From contig CASFZH010000012.1 of NCBI GenBank assembly GCA_949299115.1, forward strand, positions 1-46,191: DNA of 46,191 nucleotides. Reading direction: 5' to 3'. Origin of the DNA: an uncultured Helicobacter sp. (lineage in GTDB: Bacteria; Campylobacterota; Campylobacteria; Campylobacterales; Helicobacteraceae). A model generated the notes under the pieces. The model saw only the letters and a program-made list of their open reading frames with translations. It was not told where the DNA came from and made no database searches. Below are positions 37,006 through 46,128 of this stretch, piece after piece. How positions within the stretch are numbered: position 1 is the first letter of the stretch; the number at the start of each line of letters is the position of its first letter. The position numbers and the translations under genes are program-made.

Positions 37006-37368
37006 TTATTTACTGCCAACAGTTTTCTTTTTGCCTTTTCTTGTACGTGCATTATTTTTTGTTGTCTGTCCTCGTACAGGCAAACCTTTTCTATGTCGTA
37101 AACCACGATAATTACCTAAATCCATCAATGCTTTTATATCCATTGTCACTTTTTTACGCAAATCACCCTCAACAATATAATTTTCTTGAATTTTTTTTGT
37201 AATTCGTGAAATTTCATCTTCGCTGAGATCATTAACTCGCTTATCAAAAGAAATATTTACTGCATTAAGAATATCCCTTGAACTCTTAAGTCCAATACCA
37301 TAAATATAAGTAAGGGCATACTCTACTCTTTTCTTTTTTGGCAAATCTACACCAGCAATTCTAGCCAT
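37006..37368 (-). CDS. rpsM: 30S ribosomal protein S13
   Basis: 120 residues beginning [20 protein letters not shown], with [32 protein letters not shown] and the basic tail [16 protein letters not shown]13 sits in the 30S head and contacts the 50S subunit. Starts four bases after the rpmJ stop codon, so the two are coupled. Confidence 0.97.
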   Translation of the reverse strand: MARIAGVDLPKKKRVEYALTYIYGIGLKSSRDILNAVNISFDKRVNDLSEDEISRITKKIQENYIVEGDLRKKVTMDIKALMDLGNYRGLRHRKGLPVRGQTTKNNARTRKGKKKTVGSK

Positions 37369-37372
37369 AATC

Positions 37373-37486
37373 CTATCCTTGTCTTTGTTTATGCTTTGGA
37401 TTCATGCAAATCACACGAATCACACCTTTACGTTTAATAACCTTGCATTTATCACACATTTTCTTAACTGAAGGTCTAACTTTCAT
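37373..37486 (-). CDS. rpmJ: 50S ribosomal protein L36
   Basis: A 37-residue protein, [20 protein letters not shown] followed by [17 protein letters not shown], with the C-x2-C-x12-C-x4-H zinc-ribbon ligands of the zinc-binding L36 form. AGGAG eight bases before the ATG supports the start. It is the first gene of this alpha operon: a strong promoter lies about 70 bases upstream, and infA, which precedes rpmJ in H. pylori, is absent. Confidence 0.96.
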   Translation of the reverse strand: MKVRPSVKKMCDKCKVIKRKGVIRVICMNPKHKQRQG

Positions 37487-37550
37487 AATTATCAACTCCT
37501 AAATTTTGAAATACAATCCAATAAGATATATTTCATGCGATTTTTATGAA

Positions 37551-37590
37551 TTAAGCTATGGATTATAGCTTAAAAAAACTATAAAGTCAA
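37551..37590 (-). promoter_or_regulatory. Alpha operon promoter with dyad at the start site
   Basis: On the minus strand TTGACT (37590-37585) and TATAAT (37567-37562) are spaced by exactly 17 bases, close to a perfect sigma-70 promoter and the best in the window. TTAAGCTAT (37551-37559) and ATAGCTTAA (37565-37573) form a perfect 9-bp inverted repeat with a 5-base centre that covers the -10 box and the probable start site near 37555. The dyad could be a repressor site or fold at the very 5' end of the transcript. Confidence 0.8.
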
Positions 37591-37828
37591 TATTTTTAGA
37601 TTTTATTAGTAATATTTCTTAACTATTATGTATTATGCAAATATAGGCTCTATCTAATAAATAGCACAACAACACTACTGTATATTTCTAGTTCAAATAA
37701 TTTAGGACAATAAGATTCGTGTATATTCGTGTATATTTGTAATATGGGCATTATATAACCAATCTATGGCTGATTTAAATTATAAATTATATATCCATTC
37801 TAGAAATTACAACTACACTAAAATTTGA
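37591..37828. other. Spacer with a short tandem repeat
   Basis: No gene between acnB and the alpha operon promoter. ATTCGTGTAT is repeated in tandem at 37715-37724 and 37725-37734, followed by a partial third copy (ATTTGTAATAT). Such a 10-bp, one-turn repeat may be accidental or a binding array. Confidence 0.5.
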
Positions 37829-40402
37829 TTATAAACTAAATTCCTTAATTTTATTAAACTCAAGATATTTATACACATCATCCGCTTTGTTGCCCAATTT
37901 ATCTGGCACTATCTTTAGATACTCTTCAACACTCGGTAATCTTCCAAGTTTTGCACATACAGCTGCAAGTTCTGCACTACCTAAATATACTTTTGCTCCC
38001 TTACCCATGCGGTTATCAAAATTTCTTGTGGAAGTAGAAAATACTACAGCATCATCTTTAACTCTTGCTTGATTGCCCATACAAAGACTACAGCCTGGAA
38101 CTTCTATTCTCGCTCCAGTTGCACCAAATAAACTAAAATACCCCTCATCAGTAAGTTGTTTAGAATCCATTTTAGTTGGTGGCACAAGCCAAGTCCTTGT
38201 AGCACTTTGCCCCTCATTTTTCATAATCTCACCAAACGCTCTAAAATGTCCAATATTTGTCATACAGCTGCCAATAAAGACCTCATCTATTTTTTTAGGT
38301 CGATCCGGATTATTCAAAACTTCACTTAAAGTAGCTACATCATCTGGATCATTGGGACATGCTACAATGGGTTCTTTGATTTCGGCCAAATCAATATCAA
38401 TAATTGCGGCATATTCTGCGTCTTTATCAGCACGTAACAATATAGGGTTACTTATCCACTCTCGCATTTTATCAGCTCTTCTTTGCAGTGTCTTTGCATT
38501 CCCATAACCATCTTTAATCATCGCCTGAATAAGTGTGATATTGGATTCCAAATACTCTATAATTGGTTCTTTATTTAAAGCGATAGTGCAAGCCGCTGCA
38601 CTTCTTTCAGCACTTGCATCGGACAACTCAAAAGCTTGTTCCACTTTTATATTTTCAAGCCCCTCAATTTCTAAAATCTTACCACTAAAAATATTCTTTT
38701 TGTTTTGTTTTGGCACTGTCAGCAATCCTTGTTTAATAGCGTAATATGGAATCGCATTTACCAAATCTCGCAAGGTGATGCCTGGATTCATTTTACCCCT
38801 AAATCTTACTAAAACAGATTCTGGCATATTAAGTGGCATACTCCCAGTAACCGCCGCAAAAGCAACCAATCCACTACCAGCAGGAAAACTTATGCCAATA
38901 GGAAATCTTGTGTGAGAATCTCCACCTGTGCCAACAGTGTCCGGCAAACAAAATCTATTGAGCCAAGAATGAATGACACCATCTTTTGGTCGCAATGCTA
39001 CTCCACCACGACTTGTCATAAAATCTGGTAGAGTAGCCTGCAAACTTACATCGGCTGGTTTAGGATAAGCTGCAGTATGACAAAAACTTTGCATAACAAA
39101 ATCTGCACTGTAATTCAAACTCGCCAACTCTTTAACTTCATCGCGAGTCATTGCTCCCGTCGTATCTTGCGAACCAACAGTGGTAGCCCTTGGTTCACAA
39201 TACTCCCCCGCCCTTACACCTTCCTTTCCACAAGCAATTCCAACCATTTTCTGTGCTAAGGTAAAACCTTTAGTGCTTGATTTAGGTGGTTCTGGTTTGA
39301 CAAAAACTTGAGATTCATCAAGTCCTAAAAATTTTCTTGCTCTGTTTGTTAGCCCACGTCCAATAATGAGTGAGATTCTCCCTCCAGCACGAATTTCATC
39401 AAACATAGTATTGGGAGTTATAGTAAAAGTACTAACAACATTCGAATTTTTTAGAATCTCCCCACTATAAGGTTTCAAAGTAATAATATCTCCCTCTTTT
39501 AATCCATCTACTTTTGCAACAATAGGCAAACACCCACTATCTTCACATGTTGCAAAAAATATTGGAGCAATAATTCCCCCAATAACAAATCCTCCGCTTT
39601 TTTTATTTGGAACATAAGGAATCTCATTGCCAAAATGCCATACAATAGAATTACAAGCTGATTTTCTACTACTTCCTGTACCAACTACGTCACCCACATA
39701 TACTACACTCGCATTATTTTGGATTGCAATTTTTTTAATATTGTCTATGCGTGATTCATAATTTTTTATACGACTCTTTAACATTGCTTTTGCATGCAAA
39801 GGGATATCGCTGCGAGTAAAAGCATCACTAGCCGGACTCAAATCATCAGTATTTGTTTCACCATCAATTTTTAAAACAGCTAATTTAATCTCTTTTGGTA
39901 GCTCTGGTTTTTGTAAGAACCATTCAGCATTTGCCCAAGATTCTATAACTTCTTTTGCAAAACTGTTGGTTTTACTTAATTCTGCAATGTTTTCAAATGC
40001 ATCATATACCAATAATGTGTGTTTTAGAGCATTTGCTGCTTCTTTAGCAATCTCTTGATTACTACTCTTGAGCGAATCAATTAAACAAGGAATATTATAT
40101 CCTCCAAGCATTGTCCCCAAAATCTTAATTGCCTCAATGGAGCTAATCATGCTACACTGAATTACACCATGTATAATTTTTTCTAAAAATTCTGCTTTTA
40201 ATTTTGCGGAATCATCAACACCTGGGCTTACTCGATTAATCAATAATTCCTTGCAAAACACCCTATCTTCATCGCTACCATATTGTAAAATGTGGATAAC
40301 CGCTTCAGTTTGAGCAACATTTAATGCAAGTGGTGGCACGCCTTGTTTTTCTCTTTCTTTTGCTAGAGTATTATATTCAACCACAAATTTTTCTGTATCC
40401 AT
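37829..40402 (-). CDS. acnB: Aconitate hydratase B
   Basis: Citrate-isocitrate isomerase of the TCA cycle, 857 residues, the usual AcnB size. AcnB domain order: N-terminal HEAT-like domain (about 1-160), then the swivel domain 4 ([36 protein letters not shown]), then domains 1-3 with [40 protein letters not shown], and the cluster cysteines in [11 protein letters not shown] and [19 protein letters not shown] six bases before ATG 40402 fixes the start, and the adjoining GTG (40405) is rejected. Divergent from cysK over a 135-base spacer with palindromes. AcnB apo-protein can bind mRNA in other bacteria. Confidence 0.97.
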   Translation of the reverse strand: MDTEKFVVEYNTLAKEREKQGVPPLALNVAQTEAVIHILQYGSDEDRVFCKELLINRVSPGVDDSAKLKAEFLEKIIHGVIQCSMISSIEAIKILGTMLGGYNIPCLIDSLKSSNQEIAKEAANALKHTLLVYDAFENIAELSKTNSFAKEVIESWANAEWFLQKPELPKEIKLAVLKIDGETNTDDLSPASDAFTRSDIPLHAKAMLKSRIKNYESRIDNIKKIAIQNNASVVYVGDVVGTGSSRKSACNSIVWHFGNEIPYVPNKKSGGFVIGGIIAPIFFATCEDSGCLPIVAKVDGLKEGDIITLKPYSGEILKNSNVVSTFTITPNTMFDEIRAGGRISLIIGRGLTNRARKFLGLDESQVFVKPEPPKSSTKGFTLAQKMVGIACGKEGVRAGEYCEPRATTVGSQDTTGAMTRDEVKELASLNYSADFVMQSFCHTAAYPKPADVSLQATLPDFMTSRGGVALRPKDGVIHSWLNRFCLPDTVGTGGDSHTRFPIGISFPAGSGLVAFAAVTGSMPLNMPESVLVRFRGKMNPGITLRDLVNAIPYYAIKQGLLTVPKQNKKNIFSGKILEIEGLENIKVEQAFELSDASAERSAAACTIALNKEPIIEYLESNITLIQAMIKDGYGNAKTLQRRADKMREWISNPILLRADKDAEYAAIIDIDLAEIKEPIVACPNDPDDVATLSEVLNNPDRPKKIDEVFIGSCMTNIGHFRAFGEIMKNEGQSATRTWLVPPTKMDSKQLTDEGYFSLFGATGARIEVPGCSLCMGNQARVKDDAVVFSTSTRNFDNRMGKGAKVYLGSAELAAVCAKLGRLPSVEEYLKIVPDKLGNKADDVYKYLEFNKIKEFSL

Positions 40403-40451
40403 CACTATCTCCTTAAAAAAATATCGTAATTACATTTAGGAATACCTACTT

Positions 40452-40484
40452 AAAGTTAACTTTTAACTGTTACAATATTGTAAC
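40452..40484. promoter_or_regulatory. Two perfect palindromes in the acnB/cysK divergent spacer
   Basis: AAAGTTAACTTT (40452-40463) and GTTACAATATTGTAAC (40469-40484) are both perfectly self-complementary and lie back to back between divergent genes, about 50-85 bases from either start codon. TGTTACA at 40468-40474 matches the HP1021 box consensus TGTTWCW. A dual operator controlling acnB, cysK or both is inferred. Confidence 0.6.
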
Positions 40485-40537
40485 CTATTCTTATAAATAA
40501 ATGGGTAGGCAAAATTATATCACATGGAGATTTTAGT

Positions 40538-41458
40538 ATGATAGCACAAAATGTAACAGAGTTAATTGGCAAAACACCAATCCTAAAATTAAATAAGCTT
40601 TCTCAAAAGTTCGGAGCAAATATATTCGGTAAATGCGAATTTATGAATCCCAATAGTTCAATCAAAGACAGAATAGCATTATCGATGATTTTAGAAGGTA
40701 TGAAAGAAGGAAAAATTAATCACAATACTACGATTATTGAAGCAACAAGTGGAAACACAGGAATTGGTTTAGCCGGTGTTTGTGCATCCATAGGATTAAG
40801 ACTCATTATTGTCATGCCAAGTTCTATGAGTATAGAAAGACGTAGAGTTATTGCGGCATTGGGTGCTAAACTTGAGTTAACCCCACCAGAAAAAGGCATG
40901 AAAGGAGCTATAGAACGAGCAGAAGAACTGCATCGAGCCAATAAAGATTCTATAATTTTAAAACAATTTGAAAACATGGCAAACGTTAAAATACATAAAG
41001 AAACAACTGCACAAGAAATTTTAGAATCTTTTGATAAGGAAAAAATTGATGTTTTCGTAGCAGGAGTTGGCACTGGAGGAAGCTTAACAGGAATATCAAG
41101 CGTATTAAGACAGCATTTTCCAAAACTATATGTTGTTGCCGTAGAACCAGCAAATTCTCCAGTCTTAAGTGGTGGATTACCATCACCTCATAAAATACAA
41201 GGTATTGGAGCAGGCTTTGTGCCACCAATCTTAGATACTACTGCTTACAATGAAATCATAAAGGTTGAGAATGAAGAGGCTTTTGCAATGGCAAGAACTA
41301 TTGCCTCAAAAGAGGGCATATTAGTTGGAATATCAAGTGGTGCAAATGTATATGCAGCGAAAATACTAGCAAAAGAATATCCAAATAAAAATATTTTAAC
41401 AATGCTTAATGATACTGGAGAACGTTATTTATCTACAGAACTATTTGAAAATCAATAA
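40538..41458 (+). CDS. cysK: Cysteine synthase (O-acetylserine sulfhydrylase type)
   Basis: PLP enzyme of fold type II, 306 residues. Lys43 in NSSIKDRIAL binds the cofactor; EATSGNTGIGLAGV is the substrate loop; VAGVGTGGSLTGISSVLR is the phosphate-binding loop; GISSGANVYAAK lies near the C-terminus. Makes cysteine from O-acetylserine and sulfide, though the H. pylori homologue has been described as acting in reverse transsulfuration (O-phospho/cystathionine synthase-like), so the substrate is open. GGAG precedes ATG 40538. Divergent from acnB; no serine acetyltransferase gene adjoins. Confidence 0.93.
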   Translation: MIAQNVTELIGKTPILKLNKLSQKFGANIFGKCEFMNPNSSIKDRIALSMILEGMKEGKINHNTTIIEATSGNTGIGLAGVCASIGLRLIIVMPSSMSIERRRVIAALGAKLELTPPEKGMKGAIERAEELHRANKDSIILKQFENMANVKIHKETTAQEILESFDKEKIDVFVAGVGTGGSLTGISSVLRQHFPKLYVVAVEPANSPVLSGGLPSPHKIQGIGAGFVPPILDTTAYNEIIKVENEEAFAMARTIASKEGILVGISSGANVYAAKILAKEYPNKNILTMLNDTGERYLSTELFENQ

Positions 41459-41832
41459 CAAAGTATCCTATAATTTTTAATAAAAACAAGTGAAGTATTT
41501 GTGCTTATTATATTTCAATAATTTATAATTTATGCTTACCTCGTTACTGTTTTCTGTTATTTTTTAGCTCTGTAAAATTTATCTAAAATTACCCATTTCT
41601 TTCTATGACTTCAATCGTAGAATTTAAAAATCATAATATTTTAGATTATTTAGATTAATGATTTATATCTCTCCCAACAAATCTTCTACCCATGCCATAG
41701 AGATATAAAAAAATGGAATAAAAATATGTCTTAATGTTTCTATCTTTTATTTTTTCTATTATTTGCTATAATTGTAATCTAGTTGCATAATATTGTAAGC
41801 ATCAGCATTAAACTATTTTATGAGGAGTTACT
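41459..41832. other. Spacer with 11-bp inverted repeat and corA promoter
   Basis: TTTATATCTCT (41662-41672) and AGAGATATAAA (41699-41709) are exact reverse complements around a 26-base C-rich loop. Read on the minus strand, the loop and arms give a 27-codon stop-to-stop frame (HIFIPFFYISMAWVEDLLGE...) that looks coding and may be a relic. A -10 box TATAAT at 41767-41772 and AGGAG at about 41823 belong to corA. Confidence 0.45.
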
Positions 41833-42804
41833 ATGCTATGTATTTATACAAAAACACATAATGGGCTTGTGCAAAAATTACAATTCAATATTAAAGAAAA
41901 CATATTACCTCAAAATATTTTATGGATGGATTTATTGCACCCAACCAATGATGAAATGAATTATATTGCCAAACAATACAACCTTGAAATTCCAACACAA
42001 GAGGAAAGAGAAGAAATTGAATTGAGTGCAAGATATTGGGAAGATAGCACAACAATTACAATTAACACACATTTTCTTATGCGTACGCAAACTGATAACA
42101 ACGAACTTACTTTAACGAATGAAACTATTACCTTTATGACGACACAAAATATCTTATTTACTATTCGTTTTAATGATTTTAAAATTTTTGAAGAAATGCA
42201 AGCTAGAATCCTTGCCAGCCCAAAAAACTTTGAAGATGGCTATGATGTCATTGATAAAATGTTTGAGGTACGTGTAGAAAAAGATGCTGATATTTTAGAG
42301 TGGATTGATAAAGAAGCAAGAAAATTACGTATTAACGTGTTAGAAGAAAAAAATGAATACACTTATGATAAAATGTTGAAAGGTATCTCTAGTTTACAAG
42401 AACTTAATATGAGAGTCCGAGATTCTCTTTTTGACAAACGTCGGGCTATGACTTCTCTTATAAAAAGTGATAAAATTGATAAAGACATAAAACATAATCT
42501 TACAATTGTTTTAAAAGACTTAAATTCTCTTGTAGAATTTAATGTATCGCAACTTAATGTATTGGATAATATCCAAACAATCTTAGCTAGTCAAATTAAT
42601 ATTGAGCAAAATAAGACCATTAAGCTTTTTACTGTTGCCACGGTAGCCATGATGCCACCAACACTTATTGGCACAATCTATGGTATGAATTTTGAAATCA
42701 TGCCAGAACTCAAATGGGAATATGGATACCCACTTATCGTTATTATCATGATTGTTTCAATTATTCTACCCGTAATATTTTTTAAGAAAAAAGGTTGGTT
42801 ATAA
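41833..42804 (+). CDS. corA: CorA-type magnesium/divalent cation channel
   Basis: 323 residues. The N-terminal cytoplasmic domain (about 1-260) ends in the long stalk helix ([20 protein letters not shown]); the two C-terminal membrane helices carry the selectivity motif in [13 protein letters not shown] (G-M-N) and end in the positively charged KKKGWL. Homopentameric Mg2+ uptake channel of the inner membrane. AGGAG seven bases before the ATG. Single gene behind its own promoter. Confidence 0.95.
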   Translation: MLCIYTKTHNGLVQKLQFNIKENILPQNILWMDLLHPTNDEMNYIAKQYNLEIPTQEEREEIELSARYWEDSTTITINTHFLMRTQTDNNELTLTNETITFMTTQNILFTIRFNDFKIFEEMQARILASPKNFEDGYDVIDKMFEVRVEKDADILEWIDKEARKLRINVLEEKNEYTYDKMLKGISSLQELNMRVRDSLFDKRRAMTSLIKSDKIDKDIKHNLTIVLKDLNSLVEFNVSQLNVLDNIQTILASQINIEQNKTIKLFTVATVAMMPPTLIGTIYGMNFEIMPELKWEYGYPLIVIIMIVSIILPVIFFKKKGWL

Positions 42805-42893
42805 AAAACACACTAGAATCTAAATTATAAATACATTTACCCACAGGCTTAGTATATCAATTAGTCTCATATAGCTTAAAAAGGAGAATTATA

Positions 42894-43271
42894 ATGCTTT
42901 ATATTACTATTTTAGTCATTGCTATAATTACCGCTTTGACACGTTTTTTACCTTTTATCATATTCGCAAAATACATACCAAAATTTATTACGTCCTTAGG
43001 GATTATTCTACCACCTAGCCTAATTGCAATGGTTTTCATATATTCTTGTCAACATATTATATACGACATTACCTCAAATCCAAATATTACTTCATCTATA
43101 GATGGCATTCGTGGAATCATTGGTATTTGCATAGTATTATTTTTACACATTGTATTCAAAAATATTCTATTAAGCATTATTGGTGGAACTCTATTCTATA
43201 TAACATTATCCAACTACGAAGCTTTCCGTGAGTATCTTTCAACTATTATTCCACAATCTCTAATCATATGA
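42894..43271 (+). CDS. azlD: AzlD-like branched-chain amino acid transport protein
   Basis: 125 residues with four hydrophobic segments; ITALTRFLPFIIFAKYIPKF and LGIILPPSLIAMVFIYSCQH are the conserved A-x-T-R-x-x-P and the L-P-x-A/S helices of AzlD, the small subunit that with AzlC exports branched-chain amino acids. AAGGAG lies seven bases before ATG 42894. AzlC normally lies immediately upstream but here corA does, 90 bases away, so AzlC must be elsewhere or the gene works alone. Confidence 0.8.
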   Translation: MLYITILVIAIITALTRFLPFIIFAKYIPKFITSLGIILPPSLIAMVFIYSCQHIIYDITSNPNITSSIDGIRGIIGICIVLFLHIVFKNILLSIIGGTLFYITLSNYEAFREYLSTIIPQSLII

Positions 43272-43516
43272 TATAATGCATAAAGAGAAACATATCAAAA
43301 TGTATTAAGGTATAAAACATAAGAGAATTTTTGGCTTGTTGATTTATATTTTCAATAATTTTAGATGCTTTATACGTAAGTAATATCTACTATTTTATAT
43401 GTGTTACCACTTGCAGGATATTTTATTTTAATTATACCATCCTTTACATTCATATTTATTCTAATAAGGTATGATAGGTGCTACTTGTAAGACATTTGTA
43501 AGGTTAGGATTTAACA
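43272..43516 (+). promoter_or_regulatory. bioF leader with direct repeat
   Basis: TATGAT at 43470-43475 may be the -10 box. TTGTAAG occurs at 43485-43491 and 43496-43502, exactly 11 bp apart, just after the expected start site; the second copy overlaps the AAGG of the ribosome binding site. It is not a recognisable BirA operator. The rest of this spacer shows nothing. Confidence 0.35.
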
Positions 43517-44659
43517 ATGGAAGTTTTAGAAAAATTACAAAAGCTACAAAATAACTATAATTTGCGTACACTGCCAGAGCTTCGCCATGAAGGCAATTTT
43601 GTATGGAAACATAATAAAAAATTACTCAATCTTGCAAGCAATGACTATCTAAATATTGCAAATAACAACACAATAACACAAGAATTTTTAGAAAATTTAG
43701 AAAAAAACTATTGTTTTTTTTCCTCTTCATCATCACGCAGTTTAAGCGGGAATTTTCAAATTTATGGATTCTTAGAATCCTATATTGCTTCTCTCTTCCA
43801 TGAAAAATCCTGCCTACTCTTTAATAGTGGTTATCATTTAAATATTTCTTGCATACAAGCTCTAAGTACTCTATCGAAAACACTTTTTATCGCCGATAAA
43901 TTTATTCATGCAAGTATGATTGATGGACTACGAGTAGGAAAAAGTCATTTCAAACGATTTTCCCATAATAACATGTCAGAACTAGAGAATCTGATAGAAC
44001 AATATCACACTAGCTTTGAACATATTATTATTCTTATAGAAAGTCTTTATAGTATGGATGGTGATTTTACAAAACTAGAGCATATTATTGCATTAAAAAA
44101 GCGATATTCCAACGTTTATATATACCTAGATGAAGCTCATAGTATCGGAGTAATTGGTAGCAATGGACTTGGTTTAGCCAACAAACTTGAAGTAGCCAAA
44201 GATATCGACTTCTTGGTGTTCACTTTCGGTAAAGCTATTGGTTCGATAGGGGCTTGTATCCTATGTAAAGAAATATATAAAGACTTTTTCATCAATTATG
44301 CAAGAGGACTTATCTACTCAACCGCATTGCCACCGATTAATATAGCATTTAGTATGTTTATTTTTAAAAAATTGCCTCTTTTTAAGCAAGAGAGGGAAAA
44401 ACTCCTTGTTTTATCTAATTTCTTGAAAATGCAATTACAAAAAAAAGGATTAGACGTTTTAGGAGATTCACATATAATATCTATCTTATTTCCAGATAAT
44501 GCTACAACTATAAAAATTGCACAAAAATTAGAAAACAAAGGTTTTTTTGCTCCAGCTATTAAAGAACCTACTGTGCCAAAGGGAAAGCCTAGAATACGAT
44601 TTTCTCTACATAGTGGCTTAGAAAAAGAAGAATTAATACATCTTGTAGATAGCCTATGA
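43517..44659 (+). CDS. bioF: 8-amino-7-oxononanoate synthase (KAPA synthase)
   Basis: PLP-dependent decarboxylative condensation of pimeloyl-ACP/CoA with L-alanine in biotin synthesis. 380 residues of the alpha-oxoamine synthase family: LNLASNDYLNIANN, SSRSLSGNFQIYGFLESYIA, VYIYLDEAHSIGVIGSNGLG (cofactor Asp and His), and FTFGKAIGSIGACIL with Lys239 binding PLP. AAGG precedes the ATG. Its stop overlaps the bioG start by four bases (ATGA), so the genes are coupled. Confidence 0.92.
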   Translation: MEVLEKLQKLQNNYNLRTLPELRHEGNFVWKHNKKLLNLASNDYLNIANNNTITQEFLENLEKNYCFFSSSSSRSLSGNFQIYGFLESYIASLFHEKSCLLFNSGYHLNISCIQALSTLSKTLFIADKFIHASMIDGLRVGKSHFKRFSHNNMSELENLIEQYHTSFEHIIILIESLYSMDGDFTKLEHIIALKKRYSNVYIYLDEAHSIGVIGSNGLGLANKLEVAKDIDFLVFTFGKAIGSIGACILCKEIYKDFFINYARGLIYSTALPPINIAFSMFIFKKLPLFKQEREKLLVLSNFLKMQLQKKGLDVLGDSHIISILFPDNATTIKIAQKLENKGFFAPAIKEPTVPKGKPRIRFSLHSGLEKEELIHLVDSL

Positions 44660-45306
44660 AAACCTACACATTACACACAAATCAAAACAGCAAGGAACTC
44701 ATTTTATTTTTGAGTGGCTTTGCCAGCCATTACTCACATTACACTCATTTACAATCTCAATGTAATGTTATTCTATGTTATGATTATCGTGATATTTCGC
44801 TGGATATTGATATGTCACAATTTGAAAAAGTTACATTAATTGCTTATTCCATGGGAGTCTGTGTAGCCTCAAAAATATGTAAAGATATACAATTTCATAC
44901 CACCTTAGCCATTAATGGAACTAATATGGGCATCGATAAACTATATGGTATACATCCAATTCTATTTAATCAGACAATAAAAAATTTTAATCTTGCAAAT
45001 TTTAAAAAAGCATTGTTTGGAAACCATATATCACTTGCACAAAATTTTTTCTTTGACACTACAAAATCTTTAATCGATGAATTAATATCTTTACGTAATT
45101 TTTGTAATGAGACTAGTGAAGAAAGCGGTATTACATGGGATAAAGTCCTTATTTCTAAGCAAGATTCTATATTCCCTCCACAATCATGCTATAATTTCTT
45201 TCATCTCCAAAAACCACAGCCTATCATAATAGAACGTAATCTTGTGCATTATCCTTTTTTTAGTTTTCAAACATGGGAGGAAATATGTATGCTTCACGCT
45301 TCTTAA
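44656..45306 (+). CDS. bioG: BioG-type pimeloyl-ACP methyl ester esterase
   Basis: Cleaves the methyl ester from pimeloyl-ACP after BioC-started chain elongation. 216 residues of the alpha/beta-hydrolase DUF452 family: ELILFLSGFASHYSHY, CYDYRDISLDID, LIAYSMGVCVASKIC with nucleophile Ser65, SKQDSIFPP with the probable acid Asp and LVHYPFF with the probable His. Lies between bioF and bioC with overlaps on both sides, the classic BioF-BioG-BioC set. H. pylori uses a different esterase (BioV), so this differs from that species. Confidence 0.88.
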   Translation: MKTYTLHTNQNSKELILFLSGFASHYSHYTHLQSQCNVILCYDYRDISLDIDMSQFEKVTLIAYSMGVCVASKICKDIQFHTTLAINGTNMGIDKLYGIHPILFNQTIKNFNLANFKKALFGNHISLAQNFFFDTTKSLIDELISLRNFCNETSEESGITWDKVLISKQDSIFPPQSCYNFFHLQKPQPIIIERNLVHYPFFSFQTWEEICMLHAS

Positions 45307-45995
45307 AAGCACAGCACACTTATGAAGATAATGCTCCTATTCAAATAAAAATGAGATGGCAATTATGGAATCTATTACAACAAACAAAACAAAACTATTT
45401 CCCTGCCATTTTTGAATTTGGTTGTGGACAAGGCGGATTAACAGAAATATTAAGCAAGAATCTTTCATTTTCAAAATATATTTGTAATGATATACATAAT
45501 TATGCAATGTTGCATCAATATCCAAATATAGAAATAAAAATTTTTGATATGAATCTCATTGATAAGCAAGATATTTTTCATACACGCTTTGATTTAATCG
45601 CATCGAATGCTTGTCTACAATGGTTGGATTTTGATTTTACGTTACATGCTTTACATACAATGTTACATGATAATGCTTTTTTATTACTTGGAACTTTTGG
45701 TGAAAAAAATTTACAAGAAGTACGTGCAATCACTGGTTATGGGTTACCATACCTAACCAAACAACAAATTCAAGATACCATGCAAACAAAATTTACAATA
45801 ATAAATATAGAAGAAAATTTTTTCACACTTCACTTTAAAACGTCCATTGAGGTTTTTAGACATCTCCAAAAAAGCGGTGTTAATTCTCTGTCGTCTGTAT
45901 ATCTCAAAAAATCATGGCTTCAAGACTATGAATTACGTTTTCACAATAAACTAACGTATCATACCGTGTGCTTTTTAGCAAAAAAATATAAATGA
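45285..45995 (+). CDS. bioC: Malonyl-ACP O-methyltransferase
   Basis: SAM-dependent methylation of malonyl-ACP, the first step of the pimelate part of biotin synthesis. 236 residues. Motif I is FEFGCGQGGLTEIL; DLIASNACLQWLDFDFTLHA is the motif following the binding Asp; LLLGTFGEKNLQEVRAITGY matches BioC (F-G-x-x-x-L-x-E-L). MYASRFLKAQHTYEDNA at the start is the usual F-x-x-A-A-x-x-Y-x-x-x-A. GGGAGG four bases before ATG 45285 supports this start over ATG 45273. Overlaps bioG by 22 bases. Confidence 0.9.
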   Translation: MYASRFLKAQHTYEDNAPIQIKMRWQLWNLLQQTKQNYFPAIFEFGCGQGGLTEILSKNLSFSKYICNDIHNYAMLHQYPNIEIKIFDMNLIDKQDIFHTRFDLIASNACLQWLDFDFTLHALHTMLHDNAFLLLGTFGEKNLQEVRAITGYGLPYLTKQQIQDTMQTKFTIINIEENFFTLHFKTSIEVFRHLQKSGVNSLSSVYLKKSWLQDYELRFHNKLTYHTVCFLAKKYK

Positions 45996-46128
45996 ATTCT
46001 TGCAAAACACAAATTGCATTGTTAAGCATATAAAACATTCGTATCACATGTAATATGCAAAATTGACATATTTTAGCTATACTTGATTCCCACATTAGCA
46101 ATCATCAACAATATAGAAAAGAGGACAC

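Noticed and set aside
37881-39259. Several plus-strand frames of 60-144 codons within acnB, and similar frames opposite purL, guaB and rpoA
   Set aside because: Antisense shadows of clearly coding genes with no ribosome binding sites or family text.
46063-46083. TTGACA at 46063-46068 with TATACT at 46078-46083 as a sigma-70 promoter
   Set aside because: The spacer is only 9 bases, too short; TATACT may still be a -10 box by itself.
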